NCBI GenBank assembly: GCA_000016765.1
Contig: CP000699.1
Coordinates: forward strand, 558,001 to 622,000
DNA length: 64,000 nt
DNA from: Rhizorhabdus wittichii RW1
GTDB lineage: Bacteria > Pseudomonadota > Alphaproteobacteria > Sphingomonadales > Sphingomonadaceae
Direction: 5' to 3'
Shown here: positions 17,786-27,540 of the stretch, in pieces
Numbering within the stretch: the stretch's first letter is position 1
Layout: each line of letters starts with the position of its first letter
Made by a program: the position numbers and the translations under genes
The notes under the pieces: generated by a model
What the model saw: only the letters and a program-made list of their open reading frames with translations
Databases searched by the model: none
Told to the model about the DNA's origin: nothing

Positions 17786-17866
17786 CGTCGCTCCGGCGGA
17801 GGCCGGAGCCTCAGGAGAGGGGCGATACCCTCCTCTCCCGAGGTCCCGGCCTCCGCCGGGACGACG
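17786..17866. repeat. two-hairpin intergenic repeat (type B)
   Basis: The left arm (ctccggcggaggccggag) and right arm (gtcccggcctccgccgggac) are each palindromic, with a further cctctcc/ggagagg pairing between them, and the unit is bounded by cgtcg/cgacg. It lies between two convergent genes, the M20 hydrolase and the phytase, where it can serve as a bidirectional terminator. It resembles the elements at 4380, 28846, 54486 and 57419. Confidence 0.75.
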
Positions 17867-17872
17867 ATCGGC

Positions 17873-18934
17873 TTATCGCGGCAACCCCAGCGCCCGGACG
17901 ATGTCGTCCCAGGCGACCAGCTTGAAGTTCTGCGCGCCTGCGCCGTTCTGGCCGTCCTGCGCGACGAACAGGCCGCCGGGAAAGCCGGGGCCGAAGTCGC
18001 CGGTCATCACCTCGATGCCGTCGGTCTCCTCGGTCGCGCCGACCGTCCCCGCCGCGATGCGGAAGCGGCCGACATAGGCGTCGTCGGCGATCCGGTAGAC
18101 GGCATAGGCGTTGTCGCCCTGGCTGGAGACCAGCACATAGCCGTCCTTCTCCCCGACCATCGCGATGGCGACGCCCTCGGCATCGGCGACGATGTTCCTG
18201 CCGTCGGCCGCCGCGATCTTGACCGGGCTGACGCTGCCGCCAGCCTTCGCGTCGAACTTCCAGAGGCCGACATCCTCCTCCGCGACATAGAGGACGCCGG
18301 TGCGATCGTCGGCGGCACAGCCTTCCGACTGGGTACCGAGCTTCATGGTGCGGACGATCCGGCCGGACGGCGTCGCGCCGCTCGCATCGAGTGCGACCTG
18401 GTTGATCGTGCCGTCCTTGAGGACGATGAAGGCGTAGAGGCCAGCCACGTCGCGGTACAGGCAGACGCCATAGGCCTCCCCCGCCCCCGCCGGCACCGTG
18501 CCGAGCGCGGTGAGCTTCGCGCTCGCCGTGTCGAGCCGGAACAGCGCCAGCTTCGCATTGGCGACGTCGTTGCGGTCGCTGGCGACGACGAGCACGCCCG
18601 TCCCGCCGCCGATCGCGACGCCATCCTTCAGGTCGACATTGTTGACCCGGCCCGCATCGAGGAAGTCGCGCACCTTGCCGTCGAGGCCATAGAGGTAGAG
18701 CCCCGCCTTCTTGTCGGTGCCGACGACCAGGCTCGCGGCCGGATCGGCGGCATTGCGCCAGATCGCGGGATCGTCGGCGGCGTCGGCATTGGCGGTACCG
18801 ACGGGCGCGGTCTCGCCGCGCGCCGTCACCGTCGCCGCCGGAGAGGCCAGCGCGATCCGCTGCTCGACCGGCATCTCCTTCGCGGCACAGGCGCCCAGGG
18901 ACGCGAATGCCGCGATCGTCAGGACCCGCCGCAT
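17873..18934 (-). CDS. beta-propeller phytase
   Basis: This 353-residue secreted lipoprotein-like phytase (signal MRRVLTIAAFASLGAC, lipobox GAC) should release phosphate from phytate in a calcium-dependent way. Family blocks are DADDPAIWRN near residue 52, EAYGVCLYRD, QSEGCAADD, YVAEEDVGLWKF, ADAEGVAIA and GATEETDGIEV, which carry the acidic calcium ligands of the six-bladed propeller. The start overlaps the stop of the upstream TonB receptor by one base, so the two are one operon. Phytases of this class beside TonB receptors are known in Caulobacter and sphingomonads. Confidence 0.95.
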   Translation of the reverse strand: MRRVLTIAAFASLGACAAKEMPVEQRIALASPAATVTARGETAPVGTANADAADDPAIWRNAADPAASLVVGTDKKAGLYLYGLDGKVRDFLDAGRVNNVDLKDGVAIGGGTGVLVVASDRNDVANAKLALFRLDTASAKLTALGTVPAGAGEAYGVCLYRDVAGLYAFIVLKDGTINQVALDASGATPSGRIVRTMKLGTQSEGCAADDRTGVLYVAEEDVGLWKFDAKAGGSVSPVKIAAADGRNIVADAEGVAIAMVGEKDGYVLVSSQGDNAYAVYRIADDAYVGRFRIAAGTVGATEETDGIEVMTGDFGPGFPGGLFVAQDGQNGAGAQNFKLVAWDDIVRALGLPR

Positions 18935-21744
18935 CAGAAGTTCGCCGTCACGCCGAACTTCGCGGTCCAGCTATATTCCTCATATTGGAGCAGCCGGCGG
19001 CGGCCATCGAGGTTCTGATAGGCGAAATAGGGACGGTCGGTCACGTTCACCCACTCCGCGAAGACGCGGATATTGTCGGTGATCCGGTACTTGCCGCTCA
19101 GGTCGAGCTGGAAGTGGCTGGAGACGTAGCGATCCTCGGTCGGATCGCCGCCCAGCTCGTCCAGATATTTGTCGCGGAAGGTGCCGGCGGCGCGCAGGCT
19201 GAGCGGCCCCTTCTCATAGCCGAGCACGAGGTTGAGCGTGTGCTTCGACGAGGCCGGCAGCGGGATGCGGCGCGGATCGGTGATATCGCCGTCGGTGAAC
19301 ACCCGGCCCTTGGCGTCGGTGTAGGTGTAGTTGACCTGGGTCAGCAGCCCGTCGAACGGCGCCGGCAGGAAATCATAGACCTGGCTGTAGCTGAACTCGA
19401 AGCCCTTCACCTTGGCCTTGGGACCGTTGGCATAGGTCGTCGCCTCGTCGAGGATGACGCCGTTATAGGCGACGTCCTGGTTGGTGACCTCGACGACGTA
19501 ATTCTTGATGTCCTTGTAGAACAAGCCGGCCGAGATCGCGGCGTTCCGGCCGAAATAATATTCGACGGCCAGGTCGGCGTTCCATGCCTTGTAGGGCTTC
19601 AGCGCGGGGTTGCCGAACTCGCCCTCATTGTCCTCGATCACCGCGCGCGGCGCGAGGTTCGACAGCTTCGGACGCACCAGGCTCTTGTAGCCGGCGGCGC
19701 GCAGCACGAGGTTGCGGACCGGCTCGTAGCGGACGGTGAAGCTCGGCAGCCAGTCGGTGTAGCTGCGCTTGAAGCTCTGCGGGGTCACGAAGACGGTGTC
19801 CTCATCGACCTCCACGCCGTCATGCTCGTCGCCTTCCTCGACCAGCTCGACCTGGTTGCCGCGGATCTTGTTGCGGGTATGCTCGACACGGACGCCGCCG
19901 ATGATGCGGACCTTGTCGCTGTCCCAGCGGCCGAGCAGGTAGCCGGCGCTGATATCCTCGTCGACGCGGAAGTCGGATTCGTTCGACGCCTGGTCGGTGT
20001 CGAACGGGTCGAGCTCGAAATCGGCCATGTTGGTGCGGAAGAAGGGCCGGAAGGATTTCTTGGCCAGCACCGGGTCGATCGACGCCAGGCCGTAATCCTG
20101 CTTGCCGAGGAAATCGGCCAGGGTCAGGTCGCCGTTGAAGCCCTTATAGATGTCGAACTGGGCGTTGTAGGTCTTCTTGCGCCAGCGCTGCTTGGCGCCC
20201 GCCTGGACGGTGAAGACGCCGCCATCCATCACATATTCGCGCGAGACGTCGGCCTTGATCGCGAATTCCTCGTCCCGGGCATCGCTCAGCGTGGTGCGCT
20301 CGACCTTGTCGAATTCATATTCGCTCGGGTCGAGGAACCGCGCCTGGCCGGTGGTGACGGCATAGCTGGTGAGCTTCGGACGGCTATAGTCGAAGGTCAC
20401 GCCGAACTCGCCCGGGTCCTCGAACTTGCGCTCGAAATTGACCGGGTCGATCGAGCCGTTCTCGCGTTCGGACGACTTGGCCCAGCTCGCCGAATAGGTC
20501 GCCTTCCAGGGTCCGGTCTCGGTCTCGCCACCGAGCACGAGCGAGCGGATCTTCTGCGATTCGAAGCGGTCCTTCAGGTCGCGCTGGACGCTGATCTCGC
20601 CGTCGTCGGACGCGAAGCTGGCGGTGTTGGCGGTGCTGCTGGTCGGCGCCTCGTCCATCTCGAAGGTCAGCCGGCGGCGATATTCCTGGTCGTCGAACTG
20701 GCTGTAGAGGCCACGCGCATAGAGCTTGGTGCTCTCGCCCACCTTGAAATCGAACGACAGCGACGCGCTGAGCCGCTTGCGGGTCACGTCATAGTCGCGA
20801 TACTCGACGGTGTCGGCATAGGCATTGCCATTGTCGTCGATGTCCCAGCCGTCCATCTCCATATTGTCAGTCGCGAAGCGGCGCCGATAGTAGGACAGGC
20901 CGCCCGACACGCCGACCGCATCGGTGAGCTTGGTCGAGAAGTCGAAGCTGCCCTTGGGCGACAGCTTGTCGGTCAGGTCGTTGTAGCTGCCCTCGGCTGA
21001 GACCTTGAACAGGTCCTTCTTGCGATCGAACGCGCTGGTCGTCTTGATGTCGATCGAGCCGCCGATCGTATCGGCGTCCATGTCGGGGGTCAGCGACTTG
21101 CGAACCTCGATCGATTCGATGATGTCGCTCGAAATCACGTCGAGCGCGACCGAACGGACGTCGGATTCGGGCGCCGGCAGGCGAACGCCGTTGACGGTCG
21201 AGGCGTTGAGTTCGGGGTCGAGACCGCGGATCGAGACGAAGCGGCCCTCGCCCTGGTCGTTGAGGATGTTGATGCCCGGCAGGCGGCGGAGCGATTCGGC
21301 GACGTTCTGGTCGGGGAACTGGCCGATCGCGTCGCGGGTCAGCACGCTCTCGACACCGTCGGCGGCGCGCTGGCGCGACAGGGTGCTCGCCTGGTTCGCG
21401 GCCTGGCCGATGACGATGATCGAATTGCTCTCGCGGCCGCCCATCGCGATGTCGGCATAGCTGTCGCCGCTCTCCGCCACCTTGACGGTGGTCCGCACCG
21501 TGTCGGCACCGATGTAGCGCGCCTCGACCGTGTAGGTGCCGGCGGGCACGTCGGGGAAGCGATAGCGGCCGTCGCGCGACGCCTCGACCGTGCGGCCGAG
21601 CTCGACGATACGGACCTCGGCGCTTTCCAGCGCGCGAGTGCCCGACGCGTCGGACACGGTACCGACGATCGTGCCGGCCATCGCCGACGTGGAGAAAAGG
21701 AGCCCGAGCGCGATGGCGGCACGGCTCGCACCGAAGAATGTCAT
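18934..21744 (-). CDS. TonB-dependent receptor coupled to phytase
   Basis: The 936-residue outer-membrane receptor has a signal peptide (ending about AMA, residue 22) and a carboxypeptidase regulatory-like domain (about 24-100: GTIVGTVSDASGTRALESAEV). The plug follows, with the TonB box region SNSIIVIG, ESLRRLPGINI and SIRGLDPELNASTVNG. The barrel ends with ...KFGVTANF. This layout matches the TonB-Xanth-Caul subclass (TIGR01782). Because it is translationally coupled to the phytase, it probably takes up phytate or its products. I chose ATG 21744, next to a GGAGG-like ribosome site; a longer frame begins 54 bases upstream. Confidence 0.93.
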   Translation of the reverse strand: MTFFGASRAAIALGLLFSTSAMAGTIVGTVSDASGTRALESAEVRIVELGRTVEASRDGRYRFPDVPAGTYTVEARYIGADTVRTTVKVAESGDSYADIAMGGRESNSIIVIGQAANQASTLSRQRAADGVESVLTRDAIGQFPDQNVAESLRRLPGINILNDQGEGRFVSIRGLDPELNASTVNGVRLPAPESDVRSVALDVISSDIIESIEVRKSLTPDMDADTIGGSIDIKTTSAFDRKKDLFKVSAEGSYNDLTDKLSPKGSFDFSTKLTDAVGVSGGLSYYRRRFATDNMEMDGWDIDDNGNAYADTVEYRDYDVTRKRLSASLSFDFKVGESTKLYARGLYSQFDDQEYRRRLTFEMDEAPTSSTANTASFASDDGEISVQRDLKDRFESQKIRSLVLGGETETGPWKATYSASWAKSSERENGSIDPVNFERKFEDPGEFGVTFDYSRPKLTSYAVTTGQARFLDPSEYEFDKVERTTLSDARDEEFAIKADVSREYVMDGGVFTVQAGAKQRWRKKTYNAQFDIYKGFNGDLTLADFLGKQDYGLASIDPVLAKKSFRPFFRTNMADFELDPFDTDQASNESDFRVDEDISAGYLLGRWDSDKVRIIGGVRVEHTRNKIRGNQVELVEEGDEHDGVEVDEDTVFVTPQSFKRSYTDWLPSFTVRYEPVRNLVLRAAGYKSLVRPKLSNLAPRAVIEDNEGEFGNPALKPYKAWNADLAVEYYFGRNAAISAGLFYKDIKNYVVEVTNQDVAYNGVILDEATTYANGPKAKVKGFEFSYSQVYDFLPAPFDGLLTQVNYTYTDAKGRVFTDGDITDPRRIPLPASSKHTLNLVLGYEKGPLSLRAAGTFRDKYLDELGGDPTEDRYVSSHFQLDLSGKYRITDNIRVFAEWVNVTDRPYFAYQNLDGRRRLLQYEEYSWTAKFGVTANF

Positions 21745-21775
21745 GTCTGCCTCCCTGCAGTGTTCGGGGGGCCGA

Positions 21776-21795
21776 CTGACAGCGGCTGATGACAG
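21776..21795 (-). promoter_or_regulatory. paired CTGTCA repeats upstream of the phytase operon
   Basis: Read on the minus strand, CTGTCAT (21795-21789) and CTGTCAG (21782-21776) lie 32 bases upstream of the receptor start. They resemble the half-sites of a Pho box bound by PhoB. The spacing between half-site starts is 13 bases instead of the usual 11, so this is only a weak candidate. The idea fits a phosphate-scavenging operon but is inference. Confidence 0.35.
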
Positions 21796-21886
21796 CAAAG
21801 CGACGCATGAGCGTCACTTTCGTTTCATTATCCTTCGCGACGGCCGCGAACCGGCCATTTCAGGGTGCGCCGCAGCAATTTATTTT

Positions 21887-23221
21887 TCAGCGGGCCGGGT
21901 CGGCGCATCCCCAGCTCGACGGCGCCGCGGCGCATTGCTGCGCATCGGCACGGTAGACCGCCCCCTGCTTCATGACGAAGGCCGGTTTCTCGAGCGACCG
22001 GACATCGGCGAGCGGATCGCCGTCGACCGCGACGATGTCGGCGTAGAAGCCCGGCGCCACCTGCCCGAGATCCTTCGGCCGGCGGATCAGGCCGGCGCCG
22101 GTGACGGTCGCCGCCTGGATCGCCTGCATCGGCGTCATGCCGTAGCGGACCATGATCGCGAACTGCTTCGCATTGTCGCCATTGGGATAGACGCCGGCGT
22201 CGGTGCCGAAGCTGAGCTTGATGCCCATCTTCACCGCCTTGCGGAAATTCTCGCGCTGGATGTCGCCGACGTCGCGATCCTTCTGCAGCGATTCCTCGGG
22301 CACGCCGTTCTTCTTGCCCTCCGCCTGGGTATAGTCGGTGTTGTAGATGTCCATCGACAGGACGGTGCCGGCCGCCTTGGCCATGCGCAGCCCCTCATCG
22401 TCAATCAGGCTGGCATGCTCGACCGAGTCGACGCCGGCGCGAATCGCCACCTTGATGCCGTCCGCGCCATGGGCATGCACCGCGACGGGGCGATCATGGA
22501 GGTGCGCCTCGGCGACGATCGCGTTCGCCTCCTCCTGGGTATATTGCTGCGCGCCGGGCTTGTCCCCGCGCGAGAAGACGCCGCCGGTGCCGCAATATTT
22601 GATGTGGTCGGCACCATATTTGATGTTGCGGCGGACGGCGGCGCGGACGGCGTCGGTGCCGTTCGCCACGCCCTCGCCCTCATGATGATATTCGGGGGCG
22701 AGATGATTGTCGTCGCAATGGCCGCCGGTGATGCCCAGCGCCGGGCCCGAGGCGAAGATGTGCGGCCCTGCGATCTCGCCGGCGTTGATCCCGTCCTTCA
22801 GCGCCACGTCGGCATAGCCCGACGAGCCGACGTCGCGGATCGTCGTGAAGCCGGCGAGCAGGGTGCGGCGCGCATTGGCGACTCCCGTCACCGCCTGGCG
22901 CGGCACCGACAGATGGTAGGATTCATAGGGGCTGACGGTCGGATCGCCGGTGATGTGGGTGTGGGTGTCGATCAGCCCCGGCAGCACCGTCTTGCCGGAC
23001 AGGTCGATCAGCGCCGCGCCCGCCGGGATCGCCGTGCCCGACGCCGGCCCGACGCTGGTGATCCGGTCGCCGGTGACGATGATGACCTGATCGGTCAGCA
23101 CGATCCCGCGCGCCGTGTCGATCAGGCGGCCCGCCTTGATCGCGACGGTCCGCTCCTGCGCCTGCGCCTGCCCGCCGCCGATCAGCAGCATCGCCGCCCC
23201 TGCCATCCATGCACCACGCAT
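21887..23221 (-). CDS. secreted metal-dependent amidohydrolase
   Basis: The 444-residue protein is an amidohydrolase of the imidazolonepropionase-like (Xaa-Pro dipeptidase-type) group, with signal peptide MRGAWMAGAAMLLIGGGQAQA, so it acts in the periplasm. Metal-binding features are the HxH in DTHTHITGDP, further His in HAHGADGIKV and VEHASLID, and the Asp in SFGTDAGVYPNG. Relatives cleave dipeptides or N-acyl amino acids carrying hydrophobic or proline residues. It is divergent from the sulfotransferase/receptor/permease operon, which may import related compounds. The exact substrate is unknown. Confidence 0.9.
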   Translation of the reverse strand: MRGAWMAGAAMLLIGGGQAQAQERTVAIKAGRLIDTARGIVLTDQVIIVTGDRITSVGPASGTAIPAGAALIDLSGKTVLPGLIDTHTHITGDPTVSPYESYHLSVPRQAVTGVANARRTLLAGFTTIRDVGSSGYADVALKDGINAGEIAGPHIFASGPALGITGGHCDDNHLAPEYHHEGEGVANGTDAVRAAVRRNIKYGADHIKYCGTGGVFSRGDKPGAQQYTQEEANAIVAEAHLHDRPVAVHAHGADGIKVAIRAGVDSVEHASLIDDEGLRMAKAAGTVLSMDIYNTDYTQAEGKKNGVPEESLQKDRDVGDIQRENFRKAVKMGIKLSFGTDAGVYPNGDNAKQFAIMVRYGMTPMQAIQAATVTGAGLIRRPKDLGQVAPGFYADIVAVDGDPLADVRSLEKPAFVMKQGAVYRADAQQCAAAPSSWGCADPAR

Positions 23222-23357
23222 CCCGCTCTCCCTGACTGTGGCTTTTCGACAACGTTACCGTGCCGTGACAAGCCGGCCGGCGCAACTGTTGACATCCCTG
23301 TTGACACATATCGGCGCAAGGTTTCTTCTTCGCGGACATCGCGCACCGAGGCGGGTA

Positions 23358-25079
23358 GTGGGCTCAGGCGGACACGCACCGACGGATATCCTCCACACGG
23401 CGTCGAGCCATGCCTATGATCTGCTGCCCGGACAGCTCGCCACGGAAGCCGAGACGGCGCGCGCGCTGGCCGCGGCGGCCAAGGACCCTCGCCTCGCCCG
23501 CGCCGGCCATGCCCTCGTCACCGGCCGGATATCGGAGGCCGAGACACTGCTCCGCCAGGCGCTGCGCGACGATCCGTTCGACATCGCCGCGATCCGCATG
23601 CTCGCCGAGGTCGCCGGCCGGATCGGCCGCTATCGCGACGCCGAGGCGCTGCTCCGCCGCGCGCTCGAACTGGCGCCGGAGTTCGAGGGCGCGCGCCACA
23701 ACCTCGCGCTGGTGCTGGTCCGCCAGACCCGCCACGCCGACGCGCTGGTCGAGATCGAACGGCTGCTCGACCGCAACCCCGCCGATCGCGCCGCGCGCAA
23801 CCTCAAGGCCGCCGCGCTCGGCCAGATCGGCGAGCATGAGGCGTCGATCGCGCTCTACGAGGAACTGATCGCCGAACAGGACGGCCATCCCTGGTTGTGG
23901 ATGAGCTACGGCCACGGCCTCAAGACGATCGGCCGGACGGCCGAGGCGATCGTCGCTTACCGTCGCGCGGTGGAACTGAGGCCCGAGACCGGCGAAGCCT
24001 GGTGGAGCCTCGCCAACCTCAAGACCTTCCGCTTCGCCGACGCCGATGTCTCGGCGATGGAACGGGCGCGGGCCGGCGACGGGCTGTCGATCGACGACCG
24101 CGCCCAGATCGGCTTCGCGCTCGGCAAGGCGCGCGAGGATCGCGGCGAGGACGACGAGGCGTTCGACCGCTATGCCGAGGCCAATGCGATGCGTCGCCGC
24201 ATGGTCCCCTATCATGCCGGCGACAATGTCGAACATGTCGACCGCTCGGCCGCCTTCTTCGACGCGGCCTTCTTCGCGGAGCGCGCGGGATGGGGCTGTC
24301 CCGACCCCGCCCCGATCTTCGTGCTCGGCATGCCGCGTTCGGGATCGACGCTGGTCGAGCAGATATTGTCGAGCCATCCCGAGGTCGAAGGCACGGGCGA
24401 GCTGCACGACATCGGCCAGATCGCCCGGCGGCTGAGCGGCCATAGCCGCCGCGACCAGCGCTCGCCCTATCCCGAAGCCCTGGCCGACCTGTCGGCCGCC
24501 GATGTCCGCGCGCTGGGCGAGGACTATCTCGCGCGCACCCGCGTCCACCGCCACAGCGATCGGCCGCGCTTCATCGACAAGATGCCCAACAACTGGGCGC
24601 ATGTCGGGCTGATCCGGCTGATCCTGCCCAACGCCACGATCATCGACACGCGGCGGCATCCGATCGGCTGCTGCTGGTCGGTGTTCAAGCAGAATTTCGC
24701 CCGCGGCCAGGCCTATAGCTACGACCTCGCCGATCTCGGCGGCTATTATGCCGACTATGTCCGCGCGATGGCGGCGTTCGACGCCGCGCAGCCCGGCGCC
24801 GTCCACCGCGTCTTCTACGAGGCGATGGTCGACGATCCCGAAGCGGGGATTCGCGCCCTGCTCGCCGCCGCCGGCCTCGCCTTCGATCCCGCCTGCCTGG
24901 CCTTCCACGCGACCGAGCGAGCGGTGCGGACGCCGAGCTCCGAACAGGTGCGCCGCCCGATCTTCCGCGATGCCGTCGACCATTGGCAGCGCTTCGAGCA
25001 CCGGCTCTCGCCGCTGGTCGAAGCGCTCGGCAGCGCGCTTTCCGATTATCCGAGCATGAAGAGCACAGAGGACGCCTGA
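23358..25079 (+). CDS. TPR repeat and sulfotransferase fusion protein
   Basis: The product has about 573 residues. The N-terminal half carries tetratricopeptide repeats (segments such as AEALLRRALELAPEFEGARHNLALVL). The C-terminal half is a Sulfotransfer_3-type domain with the PAPS-binding loop IFVLGMPRSGSTLVEQILSSHP and a later HxxGCCWS segment. Such proteins occur in sphingomonads next to TonB receptors; the sulfate acceptor is unknown. No in-frame ATG exists near the start. I chose GTG 23358, preceded by a GAGG; upstream TTG/GTG codons remain possible. The receptor gene follows after 34 bases. Confidence 0.85.
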   Translation: MGSGGHAPTDILHTASSHAYDLLPGQLATEAETARALAAAAKDPRLARAGHALVTGRISEAETLLRQALRDDPFDIAAIRMLAEVAGRIGRYRDAEALLRRALELAPEFEGARHNLALVLVRQTRHADALVEIERLLDRNPADRAARNLKAAALGQIGEHEASIALYEELIAEQDGHPWLWMSYGHGLKTIGRTAEAIVAYRRAVELRPETGEAWWSLANLKTFRFADADVSAMERARAGDGLSIDDRAQIGFALGKAREDRGEDDEAFDRYAEANAMRRRMVPYHAGDNVEHVDRSAAFFDAAFFAERAGWGCPDPAPIFVLGMPRSGSTLVEQILSSHPEVEGTGELHDIGQIARRLSGHSRRDQRSPYPEALADLSAADVRALGEDYLARTRVHRHSDRPRFIDKMPNNWAHVGLIRLILPNATIIDTRRHPIGCCWSVFKQNFARGQAYSYDLADLGGYYADYVRAMAAFDAAQPGAVHRVFYEAMVDDPEAGIRALLAAAGLAFDPACLAFHATERAVRTPSSEQVRRPIFRDAVDHWQRFEHRLSPLVEALGSALSDYPSMKSTEDA

Positions 25080-25113
25080 ACGACGAACACGCATAAGCAA
25101 AAGGGGAAGTGAC

Positions 25114-27540
25114 ATGCGAACTCGAATGACGAAGCTGAGCGGCGCGGTCGCGCTGATCATGGCGGGAACGGCGATGACGCCGGCGCTGGCCCAGGGAGCC
25201 ACGGACTCGGACGCCAATTATCGCGACGAGATCATCGTCACCGCGCAGAAGCGCGAAGAGAATATGCAGAAGGTGCCGATCCCCATGCAGGCGCTGGGCA
25301 CCGCCAAGCTCGAACAATATAATGTCAGCAATTTCAACGACTACACGAAGCTTCTTCCCAGCCTTTCCTTCCAGTCCGGCCAGCCCGGCAACGCCAAGGT
25401 CTATTTCCGCGGCGTGACCAGCGGCGGCGACGGCAACCATTCGGGCTCGCTGCCCTCGGTCGGCATCTATCTCGACGAGCAGCCGATCACGACGATCGAC
25501 GGCGCGCTCGACATCCACATCTACGACATCGCCCGCATCGAGGCGCTGTCGGGGCCGCAGGGCACGCTCTACGGCGCCTCGTCGCAGGCCGGCACGATCC
25601 GCATCATCACCAACAAGCCCGACCCGAGCGGCTTCGCCGCCGGCTTCGACGCCGACATCAACAAGGTCAGCCATGGCGCGGTGGGCGGCAAGCTCGAGGG
25701 TTTCGTCAACCAGCCGCTGTCCGACGCCGCAGCGCTGCGCGTCGTCGGCTGGTACCAGCGCGACGCCGGCTTCATCGACAATGTCCCGGGCACGCGGACC
25801 TTCGGCACCGGCGTCACGATCAACAACGCCGCCGACGTCAAGAAGAACTACAACCGGTCGACCGTGATCGGCGGCCGCGCCGCGCTCGGCATCGAAATCG
25901 ACGACAACTGGACCGTCACGCCGACGATCTTCTACCAGGACCAGGTCAACAACGGCTTCTTCGGCTATGATCCGAGCGTCGGCGACCTGAAGGTCCAGCA
26001 TTTCGGCCGGGAGCGCTTCCATGACCGCTACTGGCAGGCCGCGCTGACCGTCCAGGGCAAGATCGCCGACTTCGACATCACCTATGCCGGCGCCTATCTC
26101 GACCGCCATATCGACGCGGTCAGCGACTATACCGACTATGCCGTCACCTACGACAATCTCTACGCGGGCGGATTCTCGGGCTATTTCACCGACAATGCGG
26201 GCAATTACATCGATCCCAGCCAGCACATCGCCGGACGCGACCATTTCACCAAGAACAGCCAGGAGCTCCGCATCTCCTCGCCGTCCGACAAGCGCTTCCG
26301 CGTGCTCGCCGGCCTATTCTACCAGCGCCAGACCCACGACATCCTGCAGGACTACCAGATCTTCGGGCTCGCCGACGCGACCTCGGTGAACGGGCGGCCC
26401 GGCACGATCTGGCTGACCAAGCAGTTCCGCGTCGACAAGGACTATGCCGCCTTCGGCGAGGCGTCGTTCGACATCGTCCCCGACAAGCTGACCCTCACCG
26501 GCGGCCTGCGCGCGTTCAAGTACAACAACTCGCTGGTCGGCTTCTTCGGCTTCGGCGACGGCTATTCGAGCCGGACCGGCGTCGCGGCCTGCTTCACGGA
26601 CGCGAACGGGAATTATGTCGGCACGCTGCTGCCGGGGGCGCCGTGCAACAATCTCGGCGTGGTGTCCGGCAATAACGTGCTTCCCAAGCGGGTGAAGGGC
26701 AACGGCACCACCCACCGCCTCAACCTGACCTGGAAGCCGACCGACGACCTGATGGTCTACGCCACCTGGTCGCGCGGCTTCCGTCCGGGCGGCATCAACC
26801 GCCGCGGCACCATCCCGCCCTACAGCCCCGACTATCTGACCAACTATGAACTGGGCTGGAAGACGACCTGGCTCGACGGCAAGCTGCGGATCAACGGCGC
26901 GCTGTTCTGGGAGGAATGGAAGAAGTTCCAATTCTCCTTCCTCGGCGCGAACAGCTTCACCGAGATCCACAACGGACCCAATGCGCGCAGCAAGGGCATC
27001 GAGCTGGACTTCACCTTCCGCCCGATCGAGGGGCTGACGCTGATCGGCAGCGGTGCCTATACCGACGCCAAGACGCGGCAGAACCTGTGCGGGATCGACG
27101 ATCCGACCTATAGCTGCGCGGGCGCCGGCAACTTCATCTCCGCGCCGAAGGGCACGCGCCTGCCGATCACGTCGAAATGGCGCTACGGCGGCACCGCGCG
27201 CTATGACTTCGACATGGGCGGCAAGTATCAGCCCTATGTCCAGGGCACGATGACCTATGCCAGCTCGGCCTCGTCGGACATCCGGACGCTGATCTTCGAT
27301 CCGAACGGCAACCCGGTCAATCCGGCGGCGCTGACCGGCAAGCTGCGCTCCTACGCGATCTTCGACTTCTCGGCCGGCGCCAAATTCGGCCGCTGGACCT
27401 GGGAGGCCTATGTCGAGAACGCGTTCGACAAGCGGGCGCAGAAGACCCGCCTCGTCACCTGCGGCCAGTGCTTCGACCGGCCCTATGTCTTCCCCAACAC
27501 GCCGCAGACGATCGGCATGCGGATCGGCTGGAAATATTGA
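25114..27540 (+). CDS. TonB-dependent receptor
   Basis: The 808-residue outer-membrane receptor has a signal peptide (to about residue 28, ending PALAQ), the TonB-box-like DEIIVTAQKREE, plug motifs VPIPMQAL, FRGVTSGGDG and GTLYGASSQAGTIRIITNKP, and a barrel ending in RIGWKY. The plug is of the type common in the large receptor family of sphingomonads with unknown ligands. A strong ribosome site (aaggggaag) precedes ATG 25114. It is followed, with overlapping stop/start, by an amino-acid permease, which suggests that the ligand is an amino acid or small peptide. Confidence 0.93.
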   Translation: MRTRMTKLSGAVALIMAGTAMTPALAQGATDSDANYRDEIIVTAQKREENMQKVPIPMQALGTAKLEQYNVSNFNDYTKLLPSLSFQSGQPGNAKVYFRGVTSGGDGNHSGSLPSVGIYLDEQPITTIDGALDIHIYDIARIEALSGPQGTLYGASSQAGTIRIITNKPDPSGFAAGFDADINKVSHGAVGGKLEGFVNQPLSDAAALRVVGWYQRDAGFIDNVPGTRTFGTGVTINNAADVKKNYNRSTVIGGRAALGIEIDDNWTVTPTIFYQDQVNNGFFGYDPSVGDLKVQHFGRERFHDRYWQAALTVQGKIADFDITYAGAYLDRHIDAVSDYTDYAVTYDNLYAGGFSGYFTDNAGNYIDPSQHIAGRDHFTKNSQELRISSPSDKRFRVLAGLFYQRQTHDILQDYQIFGLADATSVNGRPGTIWLTKQFRVDKDYAAFGEASFDIVPDKLTLTGGLRAFKYNNSLVGFFGFGDGYSSRTGVAACFTDANGNYVGTLLPGAPCNNLGVVSGNNVLPKRVKGNGTTHRLNLTWKPTDDLMVYATWSRGFRPGGINRRGTIPPYSPDYLTNYELGWKTTWLDGKLRINGALFWEEWKKFQFSFLGANSFTEIHNGPNARSKGIELDFTFRPIEGLTLIGSGAYTDAKTRQNLCGIDDPTYSCAGAGNFISAPKGTRLPITSKWRYGGTARYDFDMGGKYQPYVQGTMTYASSASSDIRTLIFDPNGNPVNPAALTGKLRSYAIFDFSAGAKFGRWTWEAYVENAFDKRAQKTRLVTCGQCFDRPYVFPNTPQTIGMRIGWKY

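Noticed and set aside
18907-21000. 697-codon plus-strand frame opposite the phytase-linked receptor
   Set aside because: Shadow of the receptor, whose plug and barrel motifs are clear on the minus strand.
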